Positions 52,150 through 60,010 of a stretch of DNA of 64,000 bases are shown one piece after another (the stretch's first letter is position 1; every line of letters begins with the position of its first letter). Origin of the DNA: PALSA-505 sp036496025 (GTDB lineage: Bacteria > Actinomycetota > Actinomycetes > Streptosporangiales > Streptosporangiaceae). The stretch lies in contig DASXLW010000120.1 in assembly GCA_036496025.1 (NCBI GenBank), positions 6,594 through 70,593 of the forward strand. Reading direction: 5' to 3'. Below the pieces are notes generated by a model, which saw nothing but the letters and a program-made list of their open reading frames with translations, ran no database searches and had not been told where the DNA came from. The translations under genes were made by a program, and so were the position numbers.

Positions 52150-52165
52150 CGTTTCCGCGGAAACG
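52150..52165. repeat. 16-bp perfect palindrome, copy 2
   Basis: CGTTTCCGCGGAAACG again, between the convergent ends of recQ and the flavin dehydrogenase gene. Outer arms GGCGGCG and CGCCGCC extend it into a hairpin with a small bulge, so here it might also terminate transcription. Copy 1 lies at 19633 in a divergent gap. Confidence 0.85.
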
Positions 52166-52181
52166 TGCCCGCCGCCACGGC

Positions 52182-53669
52182 TCAGCCCTCGCCGGCCACC
52201 ACGCCTAGTGCCACCGGGGTGAGCACCGGCCGCGAGTGCAGGTCTCCCACCTCGCCCAGCTGGCGCCCGGCCGCCGCGGCCACCGCGTATTGCAGGATGG
52301 GGCCGCAGATCCGCCCCTGGCAGTAGCCCATGCCGCAGCGGGTGAGACCCTTCACCGACCGCACGTCGGCGGCTCCGGCCGCGACCGCCCGGCCGATCTC
52401 CGCCCACCGGGTCTCCTCGCAGCGGCAGGCGATCGTATCCGGCTCCGGCCAGTCCAGCCAGCCGGGCCGCAGCGGGTAGGCGTCATCGAGCAGCGCGGCG
52501 AAACGCCGGGCCGGCCCGAGCCTCGACCGCAGCGCGCGGGTCCGCGCGGTATAGGCCACCGGGTGGAGCCGGCCCAGGTAGCGGGCGGCCGACGCGCCGG
52601 CCAGGTATCCCTTGAGCTCGGCCGCTTGCGCCCCGCCGACCCCGGTGACCTCGCCCGCGGCGAACACGCCGGCCACGGAGGTGGCGAGATCGGCGTCGCA
52701 GCGCACCGTGGCCGTGGGCCGGATGGGGTGCTGCGCGTCGGCGCAGCCCAGCAGCCGGGCCAGGTCCAGCGCGGGGGAGAAGCCGAAGCTGACGTGCACG
52801 GCGTCCACCGCCTCCTCCCGCCGCGAGCCGGGCACCGGCCGCCAGTTCCGGTCCAGCCGCGCAATCGTCGCGCGCTCCACCCGTCCCGCGCCGCGGCAGG
52901 CCACCACGGCGTGACCGGCCCGGACCGGCACGCGACGCCGGACCAGGGTCGCGGCGTAGCCGGCCGCCTCGCGCAGCTTGCCGGGGTAGGCGGCGAACCG
53001 GACGGCGTGCCTGGTCCCCACCCCGGCGGCGGTCGCCTCCAGCACCGCCACGACCCGCACCCCCGCCTCGGCCAGCCCGGCGGCGACCGGCAACAGCAGC
53101 GGCCCCGAGCCGGACACGAGCACCCGCTGGCCCACGGTGACGCCCTGGCTTTTCAGCAGCGCCTGGGCCGCGCCCGCGGTGGTCACGCCCGGCAGATCCC
53201 AGCCCGGGAACGGCAGCACGAGCTCGGCCGCGCCGGTGGCCAGCACGACCGCACGGGCCCGCAGCAGGGCCGGCCCGGTCCCGCCAGCCTGGCCGCCGAG
53301 CGCCATGCCGGTCCCGTCGGCCTCCTCGTCGGGCTCCGGCTCGGGCCGGTCCGGGCCCGCGAGCCGGAGCCGGAACCACCCGTCGGGCTCCGGCTCCGCG
53401 TGCCACACCGAGGTCGCGGCCAGGTGCCGGATGCGCCGGTGCCGCGCGGCCCGGCGCAGCCGGGGCGGCACCGCCCCGGCGCCGGGCGCTCCCGCCCCGC
53501 GGCCGGCGCCGAGCAGGCTCTGCCGGTAGATCTGCCCGCCGATGGCCGGCCCGGAGTCGATCAGCGTGACCGTGCAGCCGGAACCCGCCGCGGCCAGCGC
53601 CGCGGCCAGGCCCGCCGGTCCCGCCCCCACGACGGCTATGTCCGATTCCGAACGCGACGGGGTGCTCAT
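52182..53669 (-). CDS. FAD/NAD-dependent oxidoreductase, HcnB/OoxA-like subunit
   Basis: 495 residues from ATG 53669 (ATGA overlap with the ferredoxin-like gene). N-terminal FAD motif IAVVGAGPAGLAAALAAAGSG, second nucleotide motif VLVSGSGPLLLPVAAGLAEAG, and a C-terminal [2Fe-2S] BFD-like domain with four cysteines (CRCEE and CGMGYCQGRICGP). This is the alpha subunit of opine/D-hydroxyproline/hydrogen-cyanide-synthase type dehydrogenases. With the next two genes it forms a three-subunit membrane-associated or cytosolic dehydrogenase. Confidence 0.9.
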   Translation of the reverse strand: MSTPSRSESDIAVVGAGPAGLAAALAAAGSGCTVTLIDSGPAIGGQIYRQSLLGAGRGAGAPGAGAVPPRLRRAARHRRIRHLAATSVWHAEPEPDGWFRLRLAGPDRPEPEPDEEADGTGMALGGQAGGTGPALLRARAVVLATGAAELVLPFPGWDLPGVTTAGAAQALLKSQGVTVGQRVLVSGSGPLLLPVAAGLAEAGVRVVAVLEATAAGVGTRHAVRFAAYPGKLREAAGYAATLVRRRVPVRAGHAVVACRGAGRVERATIARLDRNWRPVPGSRREEAVDAVHVSFGFSPALDLARLLGCADAQHPIRPTATVRCDADLATSVAGVFAAGEVTGVGGAQAAELKGYLAGASAARYLGRLHPVAYTARTRALRSRLGPARRFAALLDDAYPLRPGWLDWPEPDTIACRCEETRWAEIGRAVAAGAADVRSVKGLTRCGMGYCQGRICGPILQYAVAAAAGRQLGEVGDLHSRPVLTPVALGVVAGEG

Positions 53670-53938
53670 TCGCGCCGCCCCGGCGATGCGCAGGTCCGGA
53701 CCTCGTCGCCGTCCCTGACCGGAATGAGGCAGGCCCGGACGGCATGATCGCCGCCCACATCGACCAGGCAGTCGAAGCACGCTCCGATGCCGCAGAACAC
53801 CCCCCGCGGCCGGCCCCCGGAGCGGGTCAGCCGCCAGGACCGGACGCCGCCCGCGAGCAGTGCCCCGCCGATGGTCAGGCCGCGCGGCGCGTCCATCGGC
53901 CGGCCGTCGAAGCTGAACCGAACCCGGTCACCGGTCAT
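53666..53938 (-). CDS. [2Fe-2S]-binding protein, HcnA-like subunit
   Basis: 90 residues, overlapping genes on both sides by four bases. A plant-type ferredoxin-like fold with cysteines CGIGACFDC and a fourth in VRACLIPV. Family members are the gamma or small subunit that passes electrons between the two flavoprotein subunits. Confidence 0.92.
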   Translation of the reverse strand: MTGDRVRFSFDGRPMDAPRGLTIGGALLAGGVRSWRLTRSGGRPRGVFCGIGACFDCLVDVGGDHAVRACLIPVRDGDEVRTCASPGRRE

Positions 53939-55146
53939 GGCGGCCTGCGGTCCTGGCGAGCGGCGGCGAAGCGGGCGGGCGAGAACGGTTCCGGGTCCAC
54001 CGCGGTGGCCGTGCCGTCGATGATCCCGGCGAGCAGTTCCGCGGTGGCCGGGGCCAGGCCGATGCCCGCGCCCTCGTGCCCGCTGGCGTGGTAGAGGCCG
54101 GCCACCAGCGGGTCCGGGCCGATCACCGGCAGATGGTCGCGGCAGGCCGGGCGGTAACCGGTATAGGCGCGGATCACGCGCACCCGGTGCAGGAACGGGA
54201 ACAGCGCGATGGCCCGGCGGGCCATCGCGCTCAGCACCGCCGCGTCCGGCGGCGCGGCCCGCGTCCCGGTCGCGGGCAGCGCGCCGCCGAAGTCCCGGCT
54301 GGATCCGATGAGCACGGTGCCGCTGGCGGTGGACTCCACCACCGCCGAGCAGGCCAGGGCGTCGTCATCGCGGCCCACCGCGGCCACGTAGTCGCACTCG
54401 TAGACCTTGTGCCCGATGACCGGCGGCAGCGGCTCGGTGACCAGGATGTGCCCGCGGCGCGGCCGCACCGGCAGGTCCGAGCCGAGCCGCCGGGCCACTT
54501 CGCCGCTCCACGGCCCCGCCGCGTTGACCACTGCGGGCGCGGCGATCCGGCCGCGGTCGGTGACCAGGCGCGGCGGCGCGTTCCCGGTGGCCGGCTCGAG
54601 CCCGGTCGCCTCGGCGCGGGCCACGGACAGCCCGCCGTGACGGCGGGCCAGCGCGAGGTAGGCCATGGCCGCGCGCATCGGCTGCACCTGGCAGTCCTGC
54701 GGGTAGAAGGCGCCGCCGGCCAGTCCCGGCGCCAGGTCAGGCTCGGCCTCGGCCAGCCCGGCCTGGTCCAGCCCGGTCACCTCGACCCCGGCGGCCCGCT
54801 GCCGGCCGGCCTGGTCCAGCAGTCCGGCCAGCTGGTCCTGGTCGTGCGCCACGACCACGCCGCCCTTGGCCTCGAACTCGAACTCCGCGCCGTGCTCGGC
54901 GGCGAACTCCCGCCACAGCGTGAGGCTGCGCAGCGCCAGCGACAGGTCGGGGCCGGGCAGGTGATCGGAGACCAGGATGTTGCCCTCACCCGCGCCCGTG
55001 GTCCCGCCGAACGGGCCGCTGCGGTCGATCACGCACACCCGGCGCCCGGTGGCGGCCAGTGCCGCGGCCGCCGCGGCGCCCACCATCCCGGCCCCGATGA
55101 TCACGGCGTCCGCGGTGGCGGGCAGGGCGGCGTCGGCTGCGGTCAC
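53935..55146 (-). CDS. DAO-family FAD oxidoreductase, HcnC/OoxB-like subunit
   Basis: 403 residues, GTG start at 55146. FAD motif AVIIGAGMVGAAAAAALAATGRRVCVIDR and a glycine-oxidase/sarcosine-oxidase-beta-like body with VNAAGPWSGEVARRLG and HASGHEGAGIGLAPATAELLA. It is the catalytic subunit that oxidises a D-amino or imino acid. With the epimerase and lyase nearby, D-4-hydroxyproline is the best substrate guess. Confidence 0.9.
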   Translation of the reverse strand: MTAADAALPATADAVIIGAGMVGAAAAAALAATGRRVCVIDRSGPFGGTTGAGEGNILVSDHLPGPDLSLALRSLTLWREFAAEHGAEFEFEAKGGVVVAHDQDQLAGLLDQAGRQRAAGVEVTGLDQAGLAEAEPDLAPGLAGGAFYPQDCQVQPMRAAMAYLALARRHGGLSVARAEATGLEPATGNAPPRLVTDRGRIAAPAVVNAAGPWSGEVARRLGSDLPVRPRRGHILVTEPLPPVIGHKVYECDYVAAVGRDDDALACSAVVESTASGTVLIGSSRDFGGALPATGTRAAPPDAAVLSAMARRAIALFPFLHRVRVIRAYTGYRPACRDHLPVIGPDPLVAGLYHASGHEGAGIGLAPATAELLAGIIDGTATAVDPEPFSPARFAAARQDRRPP

Positions 55147-55168
55147 CCGTACTTACTAGCCCGCGGGC

Positions 55169-55244
55169 CATGAAACGGCAAGCCGCGGATTCTGTCTGGG
55201 GTAGCGGGGAAGTCTTTGCAGGTCATGAAACGGCAAGCGGCGGA
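55169..55244. repeat. Two 21-bp direct repeats upstream of the dehydrogenase operon
   Basis: CATGAAACGGCAAGC followed by C or G and GCGGA occurs at 55169-55189 and 55224-55244, spaced 55 bases and differing at one position. They lie just upstream of the minus-strand dehydrogenase operon and may be regulator-binding sites. Confidence 0.7.
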
Positions 55245-55276
55245 GCCTGCCCGGGCGGGGTTTCCAGGCAGGCTCC
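55242..55276 (-). terminator. Terminator-like hairpin after the response-regulator gene
   Basis: A perfect 10-bp stem GGAGCCTGCC / GGCAGGCTCC around a 15-base loop. It lies 37 bases downstream of the response-regulator stop (minus strand) and separates that transcript from the dehydrogenase genes. Confidence 0.65.
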
Positions 55277-55312
55277 AGGCCGCTGGCCGTGCCCGGACGG
55301 GAATCCGGCCGG

Positions 55313-55957
55313 TCAGGAGTTCAGGTAGGCCAGGACGGCGAGCACGCGCCGGTTGTCGTCCTCCGACGCGGCCAGCCCGAGCTTGCTGAAGATGCTGGTG
55401 GTGTGCTTGCTCACGGCCTTTTCCGTCACGTATAGTCGCTGCGCGATCGCGGTGTTCGAGCGTCCTTCCGCCATCAGCTCCAGCACCTCCTGCTCCCGCG
55501 CCGACAGCCGGGTGATCGGCTCGTCCCGGGACCGCCGGCCCAGCAGCTTGGTCACCACCTCGGGGTCCATGACCGTGCCGCCCCCGGCCACGGCGCGGAT
55601 CGCGTCGATGAACTGGTCGTCGTTGAACACCCGGTCCTTGAGCAGGTAGCCGACCGCTCCCGCCTGGTCGGCCAGCAGCTCGCGGGCGTAGAGCTGCTCG
55701 ACGTACTGGGACAGCAGCAGGACCGGGAGGCCGGGGATCTGCCGCCGGGCCTCCAGTGCCGCGCGCAGCCCGTCGTCGGCGAACGAGGGCGGCAGCCGCA
55801 CGTCCACGACCGCGACGTCCGGCCGCTCCTCCAGCAGCGCGCGCAGCAGGGCGGGCGCGGTGTCGACGGCCGCGGCGATCTCGAAGTCGTACGCGCCGAG
55901 CAGCCGGGCCAGGCCGTCCCTCAGGAGGAAAAGATCTTCGGCGACGACAACGCGCAT
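55313..55957 (-). CDS. NarL/LuxR-type response regulator
   Basis: 214 residues from ATG 55957, with GGAGGTG just upstream. Receiver domain MRVVVAEDLFLLRDGLARLL with phosphate-acceptor aspartate in DVAVVDVRLPPS, then a LuxR helix-turn-helix LSAREQEVLELMAEGRSNTAIAQRLYVTEKAVSKH. Its first 37 bases overlap the end of the sensor kinase gene. It probably controls neighbouring catabolic genes, but no target is proven. Confidence 0.95.
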   Translation of the reverse strand: MRVVVAEDLFLLRDGLARLLGAYDFEIAAAVDTAPALLRALLEERPDVAVVDVRLPPSFADDGLRAALEARRQIPGLPVLLLSQYVEQLYARELLADQAGAVGYLLKDRVFNDDQFIDAIRAVAGGGTVMDPEVVTKLLGRRSRDEPITRLSAREQEVLELMAEGRSNTAIAQRLYVTEKAVSKHTTSIFSKLGLAASEDDNRRVLAVLAYLNS

Positions 55958-57738
55958 GGCACCTCCATGACGACCATGGTGGGCCCGCCCGTCGGGCTGC
56001 TCACGGCCATGATGCCATCGAAGGTACCCAGTCGCCGCTCCACGCCCTGCAGTCCGGTGCCCTTCGCCTGGTCCGCGCCGCCGATTCCGTCGTCGCACAC
56101 CTCGATCCGCAGGGTGCCGTCGGTGTGCTGCATGCGGATGTCGACGTGGCTCGCGCCGGAGTGCCGGACCGCGTTGGCGAGGACCTCGGCGACCGCGAAG
56201 TAGCAGGCCGACTCGACCGGCGCGGTCAGCCGGCCGGGCAGGTCGACGTCGACCCGGACCGGCAGCGGCGTGTCCAGGGCCAGGGCCTGCACCGCGTGGC
56301 CGAGGCCACGGTCGGCCAGCACCGGCGGGTAGATGCCGCGGACCAGGTTGCGCAGGTCGCTCAGCGCCCGCGACGAGGTCTCCCGGGCCTCGGCGACCAG
56401 GGCCAGTGCCGCCTGCGGGCTGGTCGGCAGCATGCGTTCGACCGCACGCAGGTTCATGCCCAGCGCGACCAGGCGGGCCTGGGCCCCGTCGTGCAGATCC
56501 CGCTCGATCCGGCGCAGCTCGGATGTCGCGGCGTCGATGGCGTGGCCGCGGGTCTCGGTCAGCTGCTGGACCCGGCCGGCCAGCTCGGGATCGGGCCCGG
56601 GGTGCAGCAGGGTCCGCGCGTGCGCCCCGATCGTCCGGGGCACCAGCCAGGCGGCGAAGGCCAGGAACACGCTGGCCTCGGCCCCGGCCAGCAGGGCCAT
56701 CTGCGGGCTGCTGACCTGGACGGCGCCATATATGACCTGGTGCCCGTTCCTGCCCGCGGCCAGCGACTGCCAGCTCGACGCGATCGCGAATCCCCAGGCC
56801 GCGAAGCCCACCAGCGCGACCGGTACCAGGTCCGCGGCCACCTTCGGCCACCGCACCGCGGCGATCACCGCGACGAGAACCGCCGCTACCGTCCAGGGGC
56901 GCACGCCGAACACCACCAGGCCGAACATAGTGACCGGGATGAGCAGGACGCCCCACCGGTTCTCCATCGCCCACCGTCGCAGGTACGGCACGAGCCAGGG
57001 CATGCGGTCCCGCAGCCTGGCTATCGCGCGGGGGGTGAGCCACAGACCGAGGGCCAGCAGCAGCAGCGCCAGCGGGACCAGCAGCCCGGTCGGCAGCAAG
57101 CCGCCGGGATGGCTGACGACCGTGCCGACAGGCTTCACCTGGCCGCCGGCGGGACCGAAGAACGGCCCGCGCGGTCCGGGGATCCAGGGGGGCGTGATGA
57201 TCCCTCCGCCGGGCCCGGCCGTCGCATGCACGCCGCCGGCCTGGGCCACGAAGTTCTGCTGGGCGGCCTGGACGTTCTGCTGGATAACCAGCCCCTGGGG
57301 GCCTTTGGTGAACACCTGCCCCTGGGGGCCTTTGGTGAACGTCTGCCCCGGCCCGCCCTGGACGAACGTCTGCCCCGGGCCGCCCTTGACGGTGATCCCC
57401 TGACCGCCCCGCGCCCGGAGCTTCTTGATCAACGCCTGAGGAGCGGCGAACGTGACGCTCCGGTACCAGTTCATGGTGGCACCGGAGACCGCGGCCACCA
57501 TCAGCGCCCATATGCCCGCGAGCAGCATCGTGACCGGCAGCAGGTCGGCCGCCACGGCCGGCCACCAGGCCGCCACGATCAGCGCGAGCAGGACCAGCGC
57601 CACGGTCCACGGCAGCACGCCGAACAGCGCCATACCCATCGCGGCCACCACCGGCAGCAGGCCGCCCCAGCCGAAGTGACGCAAAAGCCGGGCCAGCGCG
57701 TTCCACACGGTCTTCACGAGGATCCACATACCGACCAT
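55921..57738 (-). CDS. Sensor histidine kinase (HisKA_3) with duplicated membrane module
   Basis: 605 residues. The kinase part has the phosphorylated His416 in IERDLHDGAQARLVALG and the ATPase region VLANAVRHSGASHVDIRM, CDDGIGGAD and GTGLQGVERRLG. The membrane part is unusual: residues 24-84 and 262-322 are similar (each FGV-PWTVA then WP-VAADL-PV), an internal duplication. Between them lies a predicted outer loop with four GGPGQTF/KGPQGQVF-type units (118-150) and a Pro/Gly-rich segment. Start ATG 57738 or 57729. Confidence 0.9.
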   Translation of the reverse strand: MVGMWILVKTVWNALARLLRHFGWGGLLPVVAAMGMALFGVLPWTVALVLLALIVAAWWPAVAADLLPVTMLLAGIWALMVAAVSGATMNWYRSVTFAAPQALIKKLRARGGQGITVKGGPGQTFVQGGPGQTFTKGPQGQVFTKGPQGLVIQQNVQAAQQNFVAQAGGVHATAGPGGGIITPPWIPGPRGPFFGPAGGQVKPVGTVVSHPGGLLPTGLLVPLALLLLALGLWLTPRAIARLRDRMPWLVPYLRRWAMENRWGVLLIPVTMFGLVVFGVRPWTVAAVLVAVIAAVRWPKVAADLVPVALVGFAAWGFAIASSWQSLAAGRNGHQVIYGAVQVSSPQMALLAGAEASVFLAFAAWLVPRTIGAHARTLLHPGPDPELAGRVQQLTETRGHAIDAATSELRRIERDLHDGAQARLVALGMNLRAVERMLPTSPQAALALVAEARETSSRALSDLRNLVRGIYPPVLADRGLGHAVQALALDTPLPVRVDVDLPGRLTAPVESACYFAVAEVLANAVRHSGASHVDIRMQHTDGTLRIEVCDDGIGGADQAKGTGLQGVERRLGTFDGIMAVSSPTGGPTMVVMEVPCALSSPKIFSS

Positions 57739-57814
57739 CGTGGCCCGGACCGGGCCGGCGCGCCATGGGGCGGCACCTAGTCCTGGGTAGGCCTTGACCT
57801 ACTTCCCGGACCGG

Positions 57815-58828
57815 TCAGGGTCGCTCGCCCAGGAGAAACCCGGCCGGGAACGGGTCGTCGGGGTCGAGCAGGTAGTGCGCCATCCCGGTGATCCAGGCGC
57901 GGCCGCGCACCGTGGGGATCACCGCCGGGAAGTCACCCACGGTCGTCACGCCCACCAGGCGCCCGGTGAACGTCGTGCCGATGACCGAGCCGTGCACGAA
58001 GTCCTGCTCCAGGCCGAGTTCGCCGCGCGCCGCGAGCTGGGCCATCCGCGCCGACGTGCCGGTGCCGCACGGCGACCGGTCCAGCCAGCCGGGGTGAATG
58101 GCCACCGCGGCGCGCGCGGGCCTGGTCTCGCACGCGGGCTCGGTGAGCACCACGTGGCGGCAGTCGCTGATCTGCGGGTTCTCCGGGTGGGCGAAGTCGA
58201 GCTGCTCGTTGACCGCGTCCATGATCGCCAGGCCGGCGGCCACCAGGCGGTCGTGCAGCTCGGGCTTCACCTGCAGCCCGGCGGCGGCGGCCGGCAGCAG
58301 AGCGTAGAAATTGCCGCCGAACGCCAGGTCGACCGTGACCTCACCCAGCCCCGGCACGCGCACCGGGGCGTCGCGCAGGTGCAGGTAGGAGGGCACGTTC
58401 CGGATCATCACCGACCTGGCCCGGCCGTCGCTCACCTGCACCGAGGCCTCCACCAGGCCCGCGGGGGTGTCCAGCCGGATCAGCGTGACCGGCTCGCGCA
58501 CCTCCACCATCCCGGTCTCCACCAGGACCGTGGCGGTCCCGATGGTCCCGTGCCCGCACATTGGCAGGCAGCCGGAGACCTCGATGAAGACCACGCCGGC
58601 GTCTGCGTCCGGCCGGGCCGGCGGCTGCAGGATCGCGCCGGACATCGAGGCGTGCCCCCGAGGCTCGTACATGAGCAGGGTCCGCAGGTCGTCCCGCTCG
58701 GTCACCAGGTGGCGCATCCGGTCGAACATCGTGGCGCCCGGCAGGACGCCCACGCCCGAGGTGATCACGCGGGTGGGCATCCCCTCCGTGTGGCTGTCGA
58801 CCGCGCCGAACACGCGCCGGGCCCGCAT
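57815..58828 (-). CDS. Proline racemase family: probable 4-hydroxyproline 2-epimerase
   Basis: 337 residues. Catalytic cysteines are Cys91 (LPMCGHGTIGTA) and Cys254 (DRSPCGTGTSARMA). Both are kept, which marks a racemase/epimerase; dehydratases of the family have Thr at the second place. It would convert trans-4-hydroxy-L-proline to the cis-D isomer. The next gene upstream encodes a DapA/HypD-type lyase and an HcnABC-like dehydrogenase lies downstream, giving the classic hydroxyproline pathway. Confidence 0.9.
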   Translation of the reverse strand: MRARRVFGAVDSHTEGMPTRVITSGVGVLPGATMFDRMRHLVTERDDLRTLLMYEPRGHASMSGAILQPPARPDADAGVVFIEVSGCLPMCGHGTIGTATVLVETGMVEVREPVTLIRLDTPAGLVEASVQVSDGRARSVMIRNVPSYLHLRDAPVRVPGLGEVTVDLAFGGNFYALLPAAAAGLQVKPELHDRLVAAGLAIMDAVNEQLDFAHPENPQISDCRHVVLTEPACETRPARAAVAIHPGWLDRSPCGTGTSARMAQLAARGELGLEQDFVHGSVIGTTFTGRLVGVTTVGDFPAVIPTVRGRAWITGMAHYLLDPDDPFPAGFLLGERP

Positions 58829-58871
58829 TACCGCGCTGGCCCGCCGGGCCCGGGCCGCACCGGGGCGCGCA

Positions 58872-59768
58872 TCACAGAGCGTTGGTGCGGGTGGCCTTGA
58901 GCGCCGCCTGCACGGCGGTCCGCACCTCGTCAGCCTCTTCGGGCGGCAACGCCAGGCGGGGCAGCCGGACCGGGCCGCCGTACCGGCCGGCCTCCTCCTG
59001 GGCCAGCTTGATCGCCTGCACGAAGCGCGGGTCCGCGTCCCAGCGCAGGATCGGCAGCATCGCCCGGTATAGCTCGGCGGCGGCCACGAACTCGCCGTCC
59101 GCGCACATCCGGTAGAGCTGTACCGACTGCGCCGGAAGCGCGTTGACCAGGCCCGCGATCCATCCTGTCGCGCCGAGCAGCATCGCCTCGACCAGGGTGT
59201 CGTCGCAGCCGCAGATCACCTCGAGCCGCGGCGCCCGCTCCCTGATCTGCGCCACCCGGCGCACATCCTGGGAGAATTCCTTGACCGCCTGCACCTGCTC
59301 GATCTCGGCCAGCCGGGCCAGCAGGCCCGGCGTGAGGTCGACCCGGGTGGAGAACGGGTTGTTATAGGCGATGATCGGCAGCCCGACCTTGGCGATCTCC
59401 GCGAAGTGCGCGACCACCTCGTCCGGTGTGGGCTGGTGCGCGGTCGGCGGCAGCGCCATCACGGCCGCCGCGCCGGCCTCGGCCGCCTGCTCCGCCCACC
59501 GGCATGCCTCGGCCGCGGACTTGCCGGAAACGCCGGGCACCACGGGGACCCGGCCCATCGAGGCGAAGATGGCCATCTGGACCAGGTGGGCCCGTTCGGA
59601 ATCGGAAAGGCATTCGTACTCGCCGAGTGATCCGTTGGGCACCAGGCCGGCCACGCCCGCGTCGATGAGCCAGGCGCAGTGCGCGGCGAACTCATCGACC
59701 TCGGCGCGGCCGTCACGGAACGGAGTAGTGGTAGCAGCGTAGACACCAGGGAAGCGGACAGCGCTCAC
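58872..59768 (-). CDS. DapA/NanA family lyase, probable HypD-type deaminase
   Basis: 298 residues from GTG 59768, nine bases after AGGAGG. Schiff-base Lys163 in VQAVKEFSQDV and Tyr135 in PIIAYNNPFS are present; the substrate loop reads VPNGSLGEYECLS instead of the GTTGE of true DapA. This variant is seen in pyrroline-hydroxycarboxylate deaminases (HypD) of hydroxyproline catabolism. Co-directional with the epimerase gene, 43 bases apart. Confidence 0.88.
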   Translation of the reverse strand: MSAVRFPGVYAATTTPFRDGRAEVDEFAAHCAWLIDAGVAGLVPNGSLGEYECLSDSERAHLVQMAIFASMGRVPVVPGVSGKSAAEACRWAEQAAEAGAAAVMALPPTAHQPTPDEVVAHFAEIAKVGLPIIAYNNPFSTRVDLTPGLLARLAEIEQVQAVKEFSQDVRRVAQIRERAPRLEVICGCDDTLVEAMLLGATGWIAGLVNALPAQSVQLYRMCADGEFVAAAELYRAMLPILRWDADPRFVQAIKLAQEEAGRYGGPVRLPRLALPPEEADEVRTAVQAALKATRTNAL

Positions 59769-60010
59769 CGGCGGGATCCTCCTCGTGAGACGGGTAGCTG
59801 GCCCGGAAGCCGGGCAGCCGGGGGCACGTTCCCGACACTAGGACACCCGGCCCGCCCGCGCACGATGACGGCTGGCACGATAGGCGCCAGCGCGATGCTG
59901 CGGAGGTGACATGGACCGCCCCGGGGCGGGGACGGGACGGTTCCCGGACCCGCCACCCGGACCCGTCACCCGGGCCGAGGCCCCCGGCGCCGGTGGGCCA
60001 GCATGGGCCC

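Noticed and set aside
57794..58900. Long plus-strand reading frames opposite the proline racemase and lyase genes (and similar ones opposite pyrG, helD, the ABC exporter and the S9 gene)
   Set aside because: They are antisense to genes with strong family motifs, are His/Arg/Gln/Pro-rich with no domain, and arise from the high G+C third-position bias.
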